This document shows positions 46,752 through 55,960 of a DNA stretch of 64,000 bases, piece by piece. The stretch's first letter is position 1, and each line of letters opens with the position of its first letter. The translations under genes were made by a program, and so were the position numbers. Origin of the DNA: Paracoccaceae bacterium (lineage in GTDB: Bacteria > Pseudomonadota > Alphaproteobacteria > Rhodobacterales > Rhodobacteraceae); contig WLWX01000001.1 of the NCBI GenBank assembly GCA_012103375.1, positions 3,638,492-3,702,491 of the forward strand, read 5' to 3'. The notes under the pieces are model-generated. The model made no database searches, was not told where the DNA came from, and worked only from the letters and a program-made list of their open reading frames with translations.

Positions 46752-48329
46752 TTGGCCAGAATTGCCTATATCTTGCTTTGCCACAAGGACCCCAAAGCAA
46801 TTGTCGCCCAGGCCTTGCGGTTGTCCGCCGGGGGCGATTGCGTCGCCATTCACTTTGACGCGAACGCGCCGACCCCGATGCACGAAGAGATTGCATCCGC
46901 GATTGCCGATTTTCCCGACGTCGTGCTTGCAAAGAAACGCGAAAAATGCGGCTGGGGCGAATGGAGCCTGGTGCGCGCTTCGCTGAATGCGGTGGAAGCC
47001 GCGGTCGAGGCTTTCCCGGACGCGAGCCATTTCTACATGCTGTCGGGCGATTGCATGCCGATCAAAACGGCGGACTATGCCCACGGCGTTCTGGACGCTG
47101 ATGACGTCGACTATATCGAAAGCTTCGATTTTTTTGACAGCGACTGGATCAAGACCGGCATGAAGGAAGACCGGCTGATCTATCGCCATTATTTCAACGA
47201 ACGTGGGCGCAAGTGGTTATTCTATCAGTCACTGAACCTACAGCGACGGTTCGGGCTGCAGCGCGCGAATCCCGATGATCTTCAGATCATGATCGGGTCG
47301 CAATGGTGGTGCCTCAGGCGGGCCACGATCGAGGCGATCCTGGAGTTCATCCGCGACCGCCCCGACGTCATCCGTTTTTTCCGCACGACCTGGATCCCAG
47401 ATGAGACCTTCTTTCAGACCCTCGTGCGCCATCTGGTGCCCGAAGCGCAAATCCGCTCGCGCAGTCTGACGTTCCTGATGTTTTCGGACTATGGGATGCC
47501 GGTGACATTCTACAACGATCACTATGATCTGTTGCTTGCCCAGGATTTCCTGTTTGCGCGCAAGATCAGCCCCGAGGCATCGGACCTCAAGGCCAAGCTG
47601 GGTGCGCTTTATGTTGCCCATGATGTGCAGTTCGAAATCTCGGGCGAGGGGCGCAACCTGTTCCGTTTCATGACCAGCCGGGGCCGGATCGGGCGGCGGT
47701 TTTCGGGCCGCTTTTGGGAGGTCGAAAGCTCGCTCGGGCGCGACCGCGAACTGATGATTGTCAGTTGCAAGAAGTGGCACGTGGGCAAGCGCCTGGCCGA
47801 GGCTGTGCGCAACCACACCGGTATCCCGACCGTCGATTACCTGTTTGACGAAGAACAAACCGCGATGCCCGAACTGGGCGGCATCGAAACCACGATGACC
47901 AAGCGTGCGCGCCATCGCCGCGCCTTGATCCGCTTGCTTTATGACCGGTTCGACACATCGCGCCTGCTGATCTGTATGGACAGTGCCAATCTGGATGTGT
48001 TCCGCGATCTGTTCTCGGACCGCTGCGCGACGCGCCTGTTGGAGCTGAACTGCGATTTCCCGGACGATTATCTGCTGGGTCACGCGCGGCGGATCGGACT
48101 GGCCGGGGATCAGACGCCCGAGCATGTGGTTCAGGCGGTGATCCCGGCGCTGCGTGAACAGATCCGCCACGAAAGCGAAGCCCTGCACGATCAGGAATTC
48201 GCTGGCGTCTTTCGCATGGCAGAACACGGCGACCTGCACGCGAATACCACAGCCCTGGCCGCATTTTTGACCATTGACAAGGATACGGCACGACGAATTG
48301 CCCAGACTCCGCACTTATTCGCCGATTAG
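46752..48329 (+). CDS. Core-2/I-branching-type (GT14) glycosyltransferase with C-terminal extension
   Basis: A 525-residue protein starting at a TTG (RIAYILLCHKDPKAIVAQAL). The first 280 residues match bacterial beta-1,6-N-acetylglucosaminyltransferase (GT14) proteins: AIHFDANAP, KCGWGEWSLVRASLNAV, HFYMLSGDCMPIK and IGSQWWCLRR. The C-terminal 240 residues form a separate domain (LMIVSCKKWHVGKRLAEAVR, RLLICMDSANLDVFRDLF) that may bind nucleotide; I do not recognise it with confidence. It faces the truncated sulfotransferase gene head to head, so both probably belonged to one glycan-modification locus. Confidence 0.83.
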   Translation: MARIAYILLCHKDPKAIVAQALRLSAGGDCVAIHFDANAPTPMHEEIASAIADFPDVVLAKKREKCGWGEWSLVRASLNAVEAAVEAFPDASHFYMLSGDCMPIKTADYAHGVLDADDVDYIESFDFFDSDWIKTGMKEDRLIYRHYFNERGRKWLFYQSLNLQRRFGLQRANPDDLQIMIGSQWWCLRRATIEAILEFIRDRPDVIRFFRTTWIPDETFFQTLVRHLVPEAQIRSRSLTFLMFSDYGMPVTFYNDHYDLLLAQDFLFARKISPEASDLKAKLGALYVAHDVQFEISGEGRNLFRFMTSRGRIGRRFSGRFWEVESSLGRDRELMIVSCKKWHVGKRLAEAVRNHTGIPTVDYLFDEEQTAMPELGGIETTMTKRARHRRALIRLLYDRFDTSRLLICMDSANLDVFRDLFSDRCATRLLELNCDFPDDYLLGHARRIGLAGDQTPEHVVQAVIPALREQIRHESEALHDQEFAGVFRMAEHGDLHANTTALAAFLTIDKDTARRIAQTPHLFAD

Positions 48330-48341
48330 GAAAGGCCGACC

Positions 48342-48713
48342 ATGGACCATGCTTACGACGATCAGAACATCTTCGCCAAAATCCTGCGCGGCGAGATTCC
48401 CAATACCACGGTGCTGGAAACCGAGCACTCGCTGGCGTTTGAAGACATTTCGGCCCAGGCGCCTGTGCATGTGCTGGTGATCCCAAAAGGTCCCTATGTC
48501 TGTTTCGATCATTTCGCCAGTAATGCCAGCGACGCCGAGATTGCAGACTTCACACGTGCTGTGGGCCAGGTATGCCGCCTGACGGGGGTTGAGGCGGACG
48601 GATATCGCCTGATCGCAAACGCCGGGCAAAACGGCGTGCAGGAAGTTCCGCATCTGCATGTCCACGTGCTTGGCGGGCGGCGTCTGGGGCGGATGCTGGC
48701 GCCAGCAAGTTGA
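48342..48713 (+). CDS. HIT family protein (histidine triad hydrolase)
   Basis: A 123-residue HINT-type purine nucleoside phosphoramidase. The triad is VPHLHVHVLGG (His104, His106, His108). The N-terminal NIFAKILRGEIPNTTVLETEHSLAFEDI and AQAPVHVLVIPK are typical. It starts 12 bases after the GT14 gene with GGAAAGGCCGACC as ribosome site, so it may be co-transcribed. Confidence 0.94.
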   Translation: MDHAYDDQNIFAKILRGEIPNTTVLETEHSLAFEDISAQAPVHVLVIPKGPYVCFDHFASNASDAEIADFTRAVGQVCRLTGVEADGYRLIANAGQNGVQEVPHLHVHVLGGRRLGRMLAPAS

Positions 48714-48858
48714 GCGGCGCGCCTGCGGCGCATTCTTTGCATTGGCGCCTGTCGCGACCTGAACCCGCGCCACAGACGGCACACAGTTAATTGGTCCCCA
48801 TCTGCTGAGAGGCGGTTGAAGGGCAATACTGCCCGTCAACGCGCCGGTTCAAGGCTGT

Positions 48859-48936
48859 TGCCGGTTCGGGGCGCATCAAGGCCAAGCCGCGCATGCGCGC
48901 GGGCGCTGACGCGCGCCTTGACCCGCCCCGAACCGG
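48859..48936. repeat. Long imperfect inverted repeat (23-bp arms)
   Basis: Left arm GCCGGTTCGGGGCG-CA-TCAAGGC (48859-48881) pairs with the right arm (48914-48936), matching at 21 of 23 positions. The 32-base loop is almost pure G/C with a GCGCATGCGC palindrome. It sits in the 308-base gap between the HIT gene and the zf-CHCC gene. No T-run follows. It could form a strong RNA hairpin in the leader of the downstream gene or act as a bidirectional 3' end. Confidence 0.7.
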
Positions 48937-49021
48937 CGGTGGCGCGTGGATCGGGCCTTGTCCATGTCGGGGTGTTTGCTATCATGGCGCTTGCATTATC
49001 AACCCCGGAAAGATGCCAGAC

Positions 49022-49207
49022 ATGACCCGCGAAGCCCCGGAAATCGAAGTCGTCGCAACCTCGCGTATCGCCTGTGATGGCGGTGGCGGTGCGCTGGGCC
49101 ATCCGCGTGTCTGGCTGGTGATCCCCGAAGACCTGGGCTGGGTCGAATGCGGCTATTGCGACAAGCGCTTTGTCTTGGGGGGTGAGGCCGAGGATGGCGG
49201 CCACTGA
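49022..49207 (+). CDS. zf-CHCC zinc-finger protein (NDUFS6-like)
   Basis: A 61-residue protein with the zf-CHCC pattern [38 protein letters not shown]: Cys, His, then CxxC. The family includes mitochondrial complex I subunit NDUFS6, and alphaproteobacterial homologues are complex I accessory subunits in Paracoccus (established knowledge). It may therefore belong with the nuo genes although it lies about 30 kb away. It overlaps the next gene by 14 bases. Confidence 0.85.
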   Translation: MTREAPEIEVVATSRIACDGGGGALGHPRVWLVIPEDLGWVECGYCDKRFVLGGEAEDGGH

Positions 49208-50411
49208 GCCACTGCCATTTGCCACCCGCGCAGCCATTACCGCAGGCTGCATCGTCGCCTTCGTCAGTTTCGGTTTTTCCGCCACTTTCGGCGTGTTTCT
49301 GCGCCCGATGTCCGCCGAACTCGGCTGGGGGCGCGAGGTTTTTGGCCTGTCGCTGGCGCTACAGTCGTTGTTGTGGGGCGTCACACAGCCAGTGGCCGGA
49401 ATGGTCGCGGACCGGTTCGGCACCGCACGGGTTCTGGCTTTCGGAGCCATCGTGTCCGCGTTGGAGTTCTGGTTGCGCGGCGCGGTCATCGACCCGCAGG
49501 TCTTTGTCGCCTCTGGCATAATCGCCGGGATCGGCACCGGGGCTTGTTCCTTCCCGGTGGTGATCATCGCGCTTGGCAAGATCGTCCCGCCCGAACGGCG
49601 CAGCTTCATCCTTGGCCTTGGGACCGCCGCAGCCTCGACTGGGATGTTTTTCGCCGCTCCTGCCGCGACCATGCTGATCGGCTGGCTGGGGTGGCAGGTG
49701 GCGATATTGGCGATTGCCGCCAGCTTTCTGTTGATCCTGCCGCCGCTGGTGTTCATTGCCCCTGCCTCGCGCCCCACAGCCACGGGGGCCAGCGCCGGGT
49801 TTGGGGCGGCGGTGCGCGGGGCCTTTGCCGACCGGGCCTTTGTGCTGCTGTTCATCGGCTTTTTCGTTTGCGGCTTCCACGTCGCCTTCATCCAGACCCA
49901 TCTGCCTGCCGATATCGCCGACGAAGGGCTGGCCCCGATCATCGGCGCCTGGTCACTGGCGCTGATCGGGCTGTTCAACATCGCAGGGTCGTTCCTGTCG
50001 GGCTGGTGGGGCACACGACGCTCCAAGAAGCGGCTTCTGGCGGCGATCTATTTCTCGCGCGCCGCGGTCATTGCCGTTTTCATCCTGACGCCGTTGTCGG
50101 TGGGCAGCGTGCTGATCTTCTCGGCCATCATGGGGGTTCTGTGGCTGTCGACCGTGCCGCTTACAACCGGGCTGGTCGCGCAGACGCAGGGGTTGCGGTA
50201 TCTCTCGACCCTCGCTGGCCTGATCTTCTTCAGCCACCAGACCGGCAGTTTTATCGGCGCCTGGCTGGGCGGGCGGATGTATGATCTGAGCCAGGATTAC
50301 ACGCCGATGTGGTGGGCGGCTGTGGCGCTTGGGCTGGCGGCGGCGCTGATCCACCTGCCGATCCGCGAAACACCCGGCCCGCTGGCGCGTCAGGAAACGG
50401 CAGCGGGCTAG
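49194..50411 (+). CDS. MFS transporter
   Basis: A 405-residue major facilitator with 12 hydrophobic segments. Motifs: [40 protein letters not shown] (loop 2-3), [21 protein letters not shown] and [23 protein letters not shown] (loop 8-9). The general layout fits the monocarboxylate/oxalate-formate type branch. The substrate is unknown. The start ATG at 49194 lies within the zinc-finger gene. Confidence 0.85.
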   Translation: MAATEPLPFATRAAITAGCIVAFVSFGFSATFGVFLRPMSAELGWGREVFGLSLALQSLLWGVTQPVAGMVADRFGTARVLAFGAIVSALEFWLRGAVIDPQVFVASGIIAGIGTGACSFPVVIIALGKIVPPERRSFILGLGTAAASTGMFFAAPAATMLIGWLGWQVAILAIAASFLLILPPLVFIAPASRPTATGASAGFGAAVRGAFADRAFVLLFIGFFVCGFHVAFIQTHLPADIADEGLAPIIGAWSLALIGLFNIAGSFLSGWWGTRRSKKRLLAAIYFSRAAVIAVFILTPLSVGSVLIFSAIMGVLWLSTVPLTTGLVAQTQGLRYLSTLAGLIFFSHQTGSFIGAWLGGRMYDLSQDYTPMWWAAVALGLAAALIHLPIRETPGPLARQETAAG

Positions 50412-50479
50412 GCGCGCCCACTGGCAGCGCCGGTACAATCGTGGCATCAATCGACGAAACCAAACGGGGGCGCACAGAT

Positions 50480-53269
50480 ATGGCATTCGGCAAGGGACAT
50501 CACCTCAGCCTGGTTGACGGGTCGGCCTTCATCTTCCGCGCTTTTCACGCCCTGCCGCCGCTGACCCGCAAGTCTGATGGGCTGCCAATCGGAGCGGTTT
50601 CAGGCTTTTGCAACATGCTGTTCAAGATGATCGAGGATAACAAGGGTCCCGACGCCCCGACCCATGCCGCCGTGGTCTTCGACAAGGGCAGCCACACGTT
50701 TCGCAACGATATCTACGACCTCTACAAGGCGAACCGCGATGCGATGCCGGAAGAGTTGCGCCCGCAGATGCCCCTGACGCGGGAGGCCACCCGCGCCTTC
50801 AACATCGCCTGTCTTGAGGAGGAGGGGTTCGAGGCGGACGACATTATCGCAACCCTCGCCTGCCGCGCCCGCGAAGCTGGGGGGCGTGTGACCATCATCA
50901 GCTCCGACAAGGACCTGATGCAGCTGGTCGGCGGCGGGGTCGAGATGTTCGACGCCATGAAGAACAACCGCATCGGGGTTGAAGGGGTCGAGGCGAAATT
51001 CGGCGTCGGACCGGACCGCGTGGTGGACGTGCAGGCGCTGGCTGGCGACTCGGTCGACAACGTTCCGGGCGCGCCGGGGATCGGGATCAAGACCGCCGCA
51101 TTGTTGATCAACGAATACGGCGATCTGGAAACGCTGCTGGAGCGCGCCGAGGAAATCAAGCAACCCAAACGCCGCGAAAGCCTGATCGACAACCGCGAGC
51201 AGATCCTGATGTCCAAGCGGCTGGTGCAGCTGGATTGCGACATGGACTACGATGTCTCGCTGGATGATCTGGACGTGAAGGACCCGGACCCCGAGGTCCT
51301 GCTGCCCTGGCTGGCCGAGATGGAATTCCGCACCATCACCAAACGGATCGCCGATTCCATGGGCGTCGACAGCCCGGTGATCGCCGACACCGTGCCGCAG
51401 GCCCCCGACGCGCCCGAAGCGGTGCCGTTCGATCTGTCCGCCTATGAGTGTGTTCGCGACATGGACGCGCTGAAAACATGGATCGACGCGATCTATGAAA
51501 CGGGCCACGTCGCCATCGACACCGAAACCACGGGCCTGGATGAGATGACTTGCGACCTCGTCGGGATCAGCCTGTCTACGGAACCCGGCAAGGCCTGTTA
51601 CATCCCGCTGACCCACCGCGCATCCGGCACCGATGACCTGTTTGGCTCGGACGATCTGGCAGACGGGCAGATTGATTTGGAGGACGCGATCACGGCGTTG
51701 AAGCCCGCCCTCGAAGACCCCTCGATCCTGAAAATCGGCCAGAACGTGAAATACGACGCCAAGGTGTTGATGCGCTATGGCATCACCATGAACCCGGTCG
51801 ATGACACGATGCTGCTGTCCTACGCCCAGCACGGCGGCGAACATAACCACGGTATGGATTTGCTGAGCGAGCGCTACCTAGGCCACGCAACCCAGCCGAT
51901 CAAGGACCTGATCGGAACCGGCAAATCGCAAGTGACTTTCGACCGGGTGCCGATCGACAAGGCCACCGCCTACGCGGCCGAGGATGCCGATGTGACCCTG
52001 CGCCTGTGGCAGGCCTTCAAGCCGGAATTGCACAAAGTCGGCGTTACCACCGTTTACGAAACCCTCGAACGCCCGCTGATCCCCGTGCTCGCCAAAATGG
52101 AGATGCACGGGATCGAGGTTGATCGCGATGTGCTGTCCCGGATGTCCAACGCCTTTGCGCAGAAAATGGCGGGGCTGGAGGCGGAATTACATGACCTCGC
52201 CGGGGGCAGCTTCAACGTCAGTTCCCCCAAGCAGTTAGGCGAGATTCTGTTCGACAAGATGGAACTGCCCGGCGGCAAGAAGGGCAAAACCGGCGCCTAT
52301 GCCACCGGCGCGCAGGTGCTGGAGGATCTGGCGACCGAACATGAACTGCCGGGAAAAGTCCTCGACTGGCGGCAGATGTCCAAGTTGAAATCGACCTATA
52401 CCGACGCGCTTCAGGAACACATTAATCCCGATACGGGGCGCGTCCACACGTCCTATTCCATCGCCGGGGCAAGCACCGGGCGCCTCGCCTCGACAGACCC
52501 GAACCTGCAGAATATCCCAGTGCGGACGGAGGAGGGGCGACGGATCCGCGAGGCATTTGTCGCACCCAAGGGCCGCGTTCTGGTCAGCCTGGATTACAGC
52601 CAGATCGAACTGCGCATCCTCGCCCATATCGCCGAAATCCCGGCCTTGAAACAGGCATTCACCGACGGCGTCGATATCCACGCCATGACGGCGAGTGAGA
52701 TGTTCGATGTTCCGCTGGAAGACATGACCCCCGACGTGCGCCGCCAGGCCAAGGCGATCAACTTCGGCGTAATTTACGGCATTTCCGGCTTCGGGCTGGC
52801 GCGCAACCTGCGCATCCCGCGTGATCAGGCGCAGGGCTTCATCGACCGCTATTTCGAACGCTTCCCCGGCATCCGCACCTACATGGACGATACGGTGGAA
52901 TTCGCCAAGCGCGAGGGCTTCGTCCAAACCCTGTTCGGCCGAAAGATCCACACGCCCGAGATCAACGCCAAGGGCCCCCACGCCGGCTTCGCCAAACGCG
53001 CTGCGATCAACGCCCCGATCCAGGGGACGGCGGCGGATGTGATCCGCCGTGCGATGATCCGCATGGACGACGCGATCGAAGGGCTGGACGCCAAGATGCT
53101 GCTGCAGGTCCACGACGAACTGCTGTTTGATGTGGCCGAGGGTGACGTGGACAAGACGATCAAGGTCGCCCGTGACGTGATGGAAGGCGCCGCAGACCCG
53201 GCGGTGAAACTGTCGGTGAAGTTGGACGTGGATGCGGGGCAGGGGGCCAATTGGGCCGAGGCGCATTGA
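50480..53269 (+). CDS. polA: DNA polymerase I
   Basis: Repair and Okazaki-fragment polymerase, 929 residues. Three domains in order: 5'-3' exonuclease (LSLVDGSAFIFRAF, EADDIIATLA, SSDKDLMQLV), 3'-5' exonuclease with an intact DTE site (VAIDTETTGLDEMTCDLVG) and the A-family polymerase (motif A VSLDYSQIELRILAHIA; motif B RRQAKAINFGVIYGIS; motif C LLQVHDELLFD). The open frame extends 171 bases upstream, but the ATG at 50480 gives the standard N-terminus. Confidence 0.97.
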   Translation: MAFGKGHHLSLVDGSAFIFRAFHALPPLTRKSDGLPIGAVSGFCNMLFKMIEDNKGPDAPTHAAVVFDKGSHTFRNDIYDLYKANRDAMPEELRPQMPLTREATRAFNIACLEEEGFEADDIIATLACRAREAGGRVTIISSDKDLMQLVGGGVEMFDAMKNNRIGVEGVEAKFGVGPDRVVDVQALAGDSVDNVPGAPGIGIKTAALLINEYGDLETLLERAEEIKQPKRRESLIDNREQILMSKRLVQLDCDMDYDVSLDDLDVKDPDPEVLLPWLAEMEFRTITKRIADSMGVDSPVIADTVPQAPDAPEAVPFDLSAYECVRDMDALKTWIDAIYETGHVAIDTETTGLDEMTCDLVGISLSTEPGKACYIPLTHRASGTDDLFGSDDLADGQIDLEDAITALKPALEDPSILKIGQNVKYDAKVLMRYGITMNPVDDTMLLSYAQHGGEHNHGMDLLSERYLGHATQPIKDLIGTGKSQVTFDRVPIDKATAYAAEDADVTLRLWQAFKPELHKVGVTTVYETLERPLIPVLAKMEMHGIEVDRDVLSRMSNAFAQKMAGLEAELHDLAGGSFNVSSPKQLGEILFDKMELPGGKKGKTGAYATGAQVLEDLATEHELPGKVLDWRQMSKLKSTYTDALQEHINPDTGRVHTSYSIAGASTGRLASTDPNLQNIPVRTEEGRRIREAFVAPKGRVLVSLDYSQIELRILAHIAEIPALKQAFTDGVDIHAMTASEMFDVPLEDMTPDVRRQAKAINFGVIYGISGFGLARNLRIPRDQAQGFIDRYFERFPGIRTYMDDTVEFAKREGFVQTLFGRKIHTPEINAKGPHAGFAKRAAINAPIQGTAADVIRRAMIRMDDAIEGLDAKMLLQVHDELLFDVAEGDVDKTIKVARDVMEGAADPAVKLSVKLDVDAGQGANWAEAH

Positions 53270-53369
53270 CGGGCAGGCGAAGTTCCCCTCAGCAGAAAAT
53301 TGTCCGTCGTCATATGAAACGGGGTATCAGAGTGGCTTGAGCATTGGAGGCTCTGGCTCGTTTGTGTGA

Positions 53370-54185
53370 TTGATTATGCGGCTTGTTTTTGATGTTGCAA
53401 GCGGCGCTGGCGGATTGCCAGTTTTTTGATGTTCTCCCATTCTCTGAGGATGGCTTTGTCCCGTCCGAAGTAGACGTCGGCAGGTGTGTCGTTGCGCAGG
53501 CTCTCGTGGTCCCGTTCGTTGTTGTCGTAATCGACGAAGGCCCCGATCTGGCGTTCGAGGTCACCGGGTAGGTAGTGGTATTCCAGCAGCACGCGGTTCT
53601 TCATGGCTTGATGCCAAGGTTCGTTGTGCGGGCTTACGCGGCCCCACTGGGGCCACGGTCCCTTCAACTGCCTTGAGTTTGAGGGTGGAACGGAGCACCG
53701 CGAACATGATCCATATTCCAGTCGTTCAAACATTCGACCAGGTCGCCCGAGATGTAGCAGGACCCGTTGTCCACTGCCCGGCAGTTGATTGCAAAGCAAT
53801 CAATGAGAGGGGGCGGCTTTAATCACAACATGCTTAGGCGCAGTGACCAGATCGCTCGCCATTGTCCTCGGACCAATGGTGGACAAAGGCTCCCCCTTCA
53901 GAAGGCGATAAGCCGATGATTCCACCCGCAGGTCCTTCACCTCGGGCGAAGTCGCCTGACCCGCCGTATCGCCAGACAACCGCCGCTTGCCAACATCCAG
54001 GAATTCCTTCGACCAGCTGTAATACTGGCTCTCGGAGATACCCTTGCGGCGACACAGCGCCGAGATGCTCTCTTCTCCCTGCAGGCCCGCCAAAACGATG
54101 CAGGTTCGTGGGCTCTTTCGGGCGGTCTTGAAGGTACGATTCTGGCCTCACCAGAGCGGATGGTGTGGATAGCTCCTGCTCCACC
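53370..54185 (-). pseudogene. Decayed IS3-family insertion sequence remnant
   Basis: Pieces of both transposase genes survive on the minus strand. The orfA part reads LAGLQGEESISALCRRKGIS and YYSWSKEFLDVGKRRLSGDTA. The orfB end reads PWHQAMKNRVLLEYHYLPGD and LRNDTPADVYFGRDKAILREWENIKKLAIRQRRLQHQ. The centre of orfB is missing and several frame changes separate the pieces (for example near 53640-53700). It lies behind polA in opposite orientation. Not functional. Confidence 0.8.
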
Positions 54186-54267
54186 CGGCGTCGCGATGCG
54201 CCATATTGCAGTTGTTAATGATTGCTTATTAGAGGAGCTACCCAATGCAGCTTACAACAGTCGATCT

Positions 54268-54430
54268 AGGGTGTTTAGTCCCAGTGTGTGGTGGTCTACA
54301 TATCTGTGACCATCAGAAGGAAGCACTATGGGACAAATTCTTCATGGGAGCGCCAAAACTACGCACGCAGTCCGAGCTCTCATACAGCGATCGAAAACTT
54401 CGAACGCGGCGCTGAGGCTGGGCCGTCCTA
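54268..54430 (+). pseudogene. IS481-family transposase, N-terminal remnant
   Basis: MGQILHGSAKTTHAVRALIQ is the typical start of IS481-type transposases, preceded by GAAGGAAGC and, further out, a GTTTAGTCCCAGTGTGTGG sequence that may be the element's old left end. Resemblance stops after about 25-30 residues and no catalytic domain follows. Confidence 0.55.
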
Positions 54431-54970
54431 ACAGGGAACGAATACCGCAGACCGCACACTGCCTAAGCCGAGGAGAACAGAACACACGAGATAGCAAGAC
54501 CATTGAAATGATGGAGCACAGTCAGCCCGTCAACCGAGACACCCCGTCGAATGTCAGGGACACCTAGTTGTCAGCAGAGCGGTTTGGGACTCGGGTTGCG
54601 GAACTCATCAAGGCCAGCAGCAACCGCTGCGCAAACAGGCCGGACACACGTCTGCTTCTGACCAGTGCCGAAATCAGTTTCAAAAATGTCTTGCTTTGCA
54701 GCAGCTATCCACACAGGACTTTCGCTGCGCGTGTATAAGTCCGAGGTTTGCGGACCCTTATGATATCAGCTGCAAGTTGAAACTAGGGCGGTCACGCCGG
54801 ACAAAGCCCCCATTTTCAGGTGCAGCTAATGCTGACGCAGAAATCCTTCGCATGTGCAGCGGAGCGAAATCGGCGGCGCAGCGGATATTACCAAACCAGC
54901 CATTCGATAGGTCACGGAGCCACGCAAGTCGATGAAAGGCCACGAATTCTCGAATCCGGGTAGACAGATC
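54431..54970. other. Mobile-element graveyard; no gene seen
   Basis: About 540 bases between the IS481 remnant and the GntR gene. The open stretch at 54696-54935 has no protein-like composition or ribosome site. The CCAGCCATTC phrase near 54896 also occurs at 44730, between a 218-bp element and an IS. I see no promoter or RNA that I can defend. Confidence 0.4.
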
Positions 54971-54985
54971 AAACATCAGATGTTT
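54971..54985. promoter_or_regulatory. Perfect palindrome just upstream of the GntR regulator gene
   Basis: AAACATC-A-GATGTTT is a perfect 7-bp inverted repeat ending 11 bases before the regulator's start codon. GntR-type dimers bind such short palindromes, and the position would give autoregulation. AAACATC recurs upstream of the binding-protein gene near 55944, without the second arm. Confidence 0.55.
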
Positions 54986-54996
54986 ACTATGACCAT

Positions 54997-55785
54997 ATGA
55001 ATGAGCTTTTGTACTACGACCTCAAGGATTCGGTCGGCGTCGCGCCGGGGCTGTCGATGCAAGTCTCCCGCGAATTGGGTCGCAGAATCGTTGGTGGGCA
55101 CTACCGTGAAAGCGATCTGATCGAGGATGAAACCAAACTTGCCAGTCGTTTCGGTGTCAGCAAGTCGGTCATTCGAGAGGCGGTCAAACTTCTGGTCGGC
55201 AAGGGCCTGCTGGAAGTGCGCAGGGGCAGCGGGACCCGCGTGCGCCGTCGGGCCAGTTGGGCGCTTCTGGATGATGACGTATTGGCCTGGCACCTGTCAG
55301 TCGAACCTAAGCCAGAATTTCTGCGCCAGCTGATGGACATTCGCCGCATGATGGAACCAAAGGCCGCTGCCTGGGCGGCGATGGCCGGTACGCGCGAGGC
55401 ACATGCCGAAATTGAGGCCGCGCAGCAACGGATGGAGGCAGGATCGCAATCCATCGAAGACTTCGTGATTGCCGACGCAATGTTCCACCGTGCCATATTG
55501 CGCGCGGCAAACAACGAAATTCTGCTGTCGATGGAAGGAGTTATTTTCTCGGCCTTGCTCAGCTCGATCCGGCTGACAAATTCGGACCCACGCGAAAACG
55601 CCGGGTCGCTTCCGTTTCACCGCGCCGTCGTGAACGCGATCAAAGCGCGCAACGCTGACCTGGCCGAAGCCGAAATGACTGCGCATCTGGTCGACACAAA
55701 TGACCGCCTTGAGAATGCGATTCAGGGCCTGTCCTGGCGCGTCAATGGCGACAGCGCACCCAAACCAAAAGCGAAAGATGATTAA
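54997..55785 (+). CDS. GntR-family regulator (FadR/FCD type)
   Basis: A 262-residue repressor-type protein. The N-terminal winged helix reads GLSMQVSRELGRRIVGGHYRESDLIEDETKLASRFGVSKSVIREAVKLLVGKGLLEVRRGSGTRV. The FCD ligand domain follows, with the metal ligands suggested by MDIRRMMEPKAAAWAA, IADAMFHRAIL and SLPFHRAVVNAI. Such regulators sense sugar acids or related ligands. It lies directly upstream of, and on the same strand as, the xylose-type ABC and dehydrogenase genes, its likely targets. Confidence 0.9.
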   Translation: MNELLYYDLKDSVGVAPGLSMQVSRELGRRIVGGHYRESDLIEDETKLASRFGVSKSVIREAVKLLVGKGLLEVRRGSGTRVRRRASWALLDDDVLAWHLSVEPKPEFLRQLMDIRRMMEPKAAAWAAMAGTREAHAEIEAAQQRMEAGSQSIEDFVIADAMFHRAILRAANNEILLSMEGVIFSALLSSIRLTNSDPRENAGSLPFHRAVVNAIKARNADLAEAEMTAHLVDTNDRLENAIQGLSWRVNGDSAPKPKAKDD

Positions 55786-55813
55786 TGGCCCGCACCTAGG
55801 CCCATAAAACGAT

Positions 55814-55941
55814 CACTGGTTCGATGTGGTGAACGATCCAGTGGCGGTGACACGAAGCAAGCTCAACCAGGCTCGTGCCACCTGAGACAACCCGAGTGAT
55901 CGGGCGCGAAACCACCAGAAGCAACGGCGCCAAAAGCGCCG
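55814..55941. promoter_or_regulatory. Inverted repeats in the leader of the ABC operon
   Basis: CACTGG and CCAGTG (55814-55819 and 55838-55843) with matching TCG/CGA inside form one imperfect inverted repeat. CGGCGC-CAAAA-GCGCCG near 55925-55941 forms a tight hairpin about 20 bases before the binding-protein start. Candidate operator and leader hairpin; no T-run. Confidence 0.4.
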
Positions 55942-55960
55942 AAACATCAACGAGGAGGAT

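Noticed and set aside
48836-50026. 396-residue minus-strand frame opposite the MFS gene
   Set aside because: No motif, no ribosome site, and it covers the well-supported zf-CHCC and MFS genes.
54696-54935. 79-residue open frame before the GntR gene
   Set aside because: No ribosome site, no protein-like composition, and it lies in decayed mobile-element DNA.
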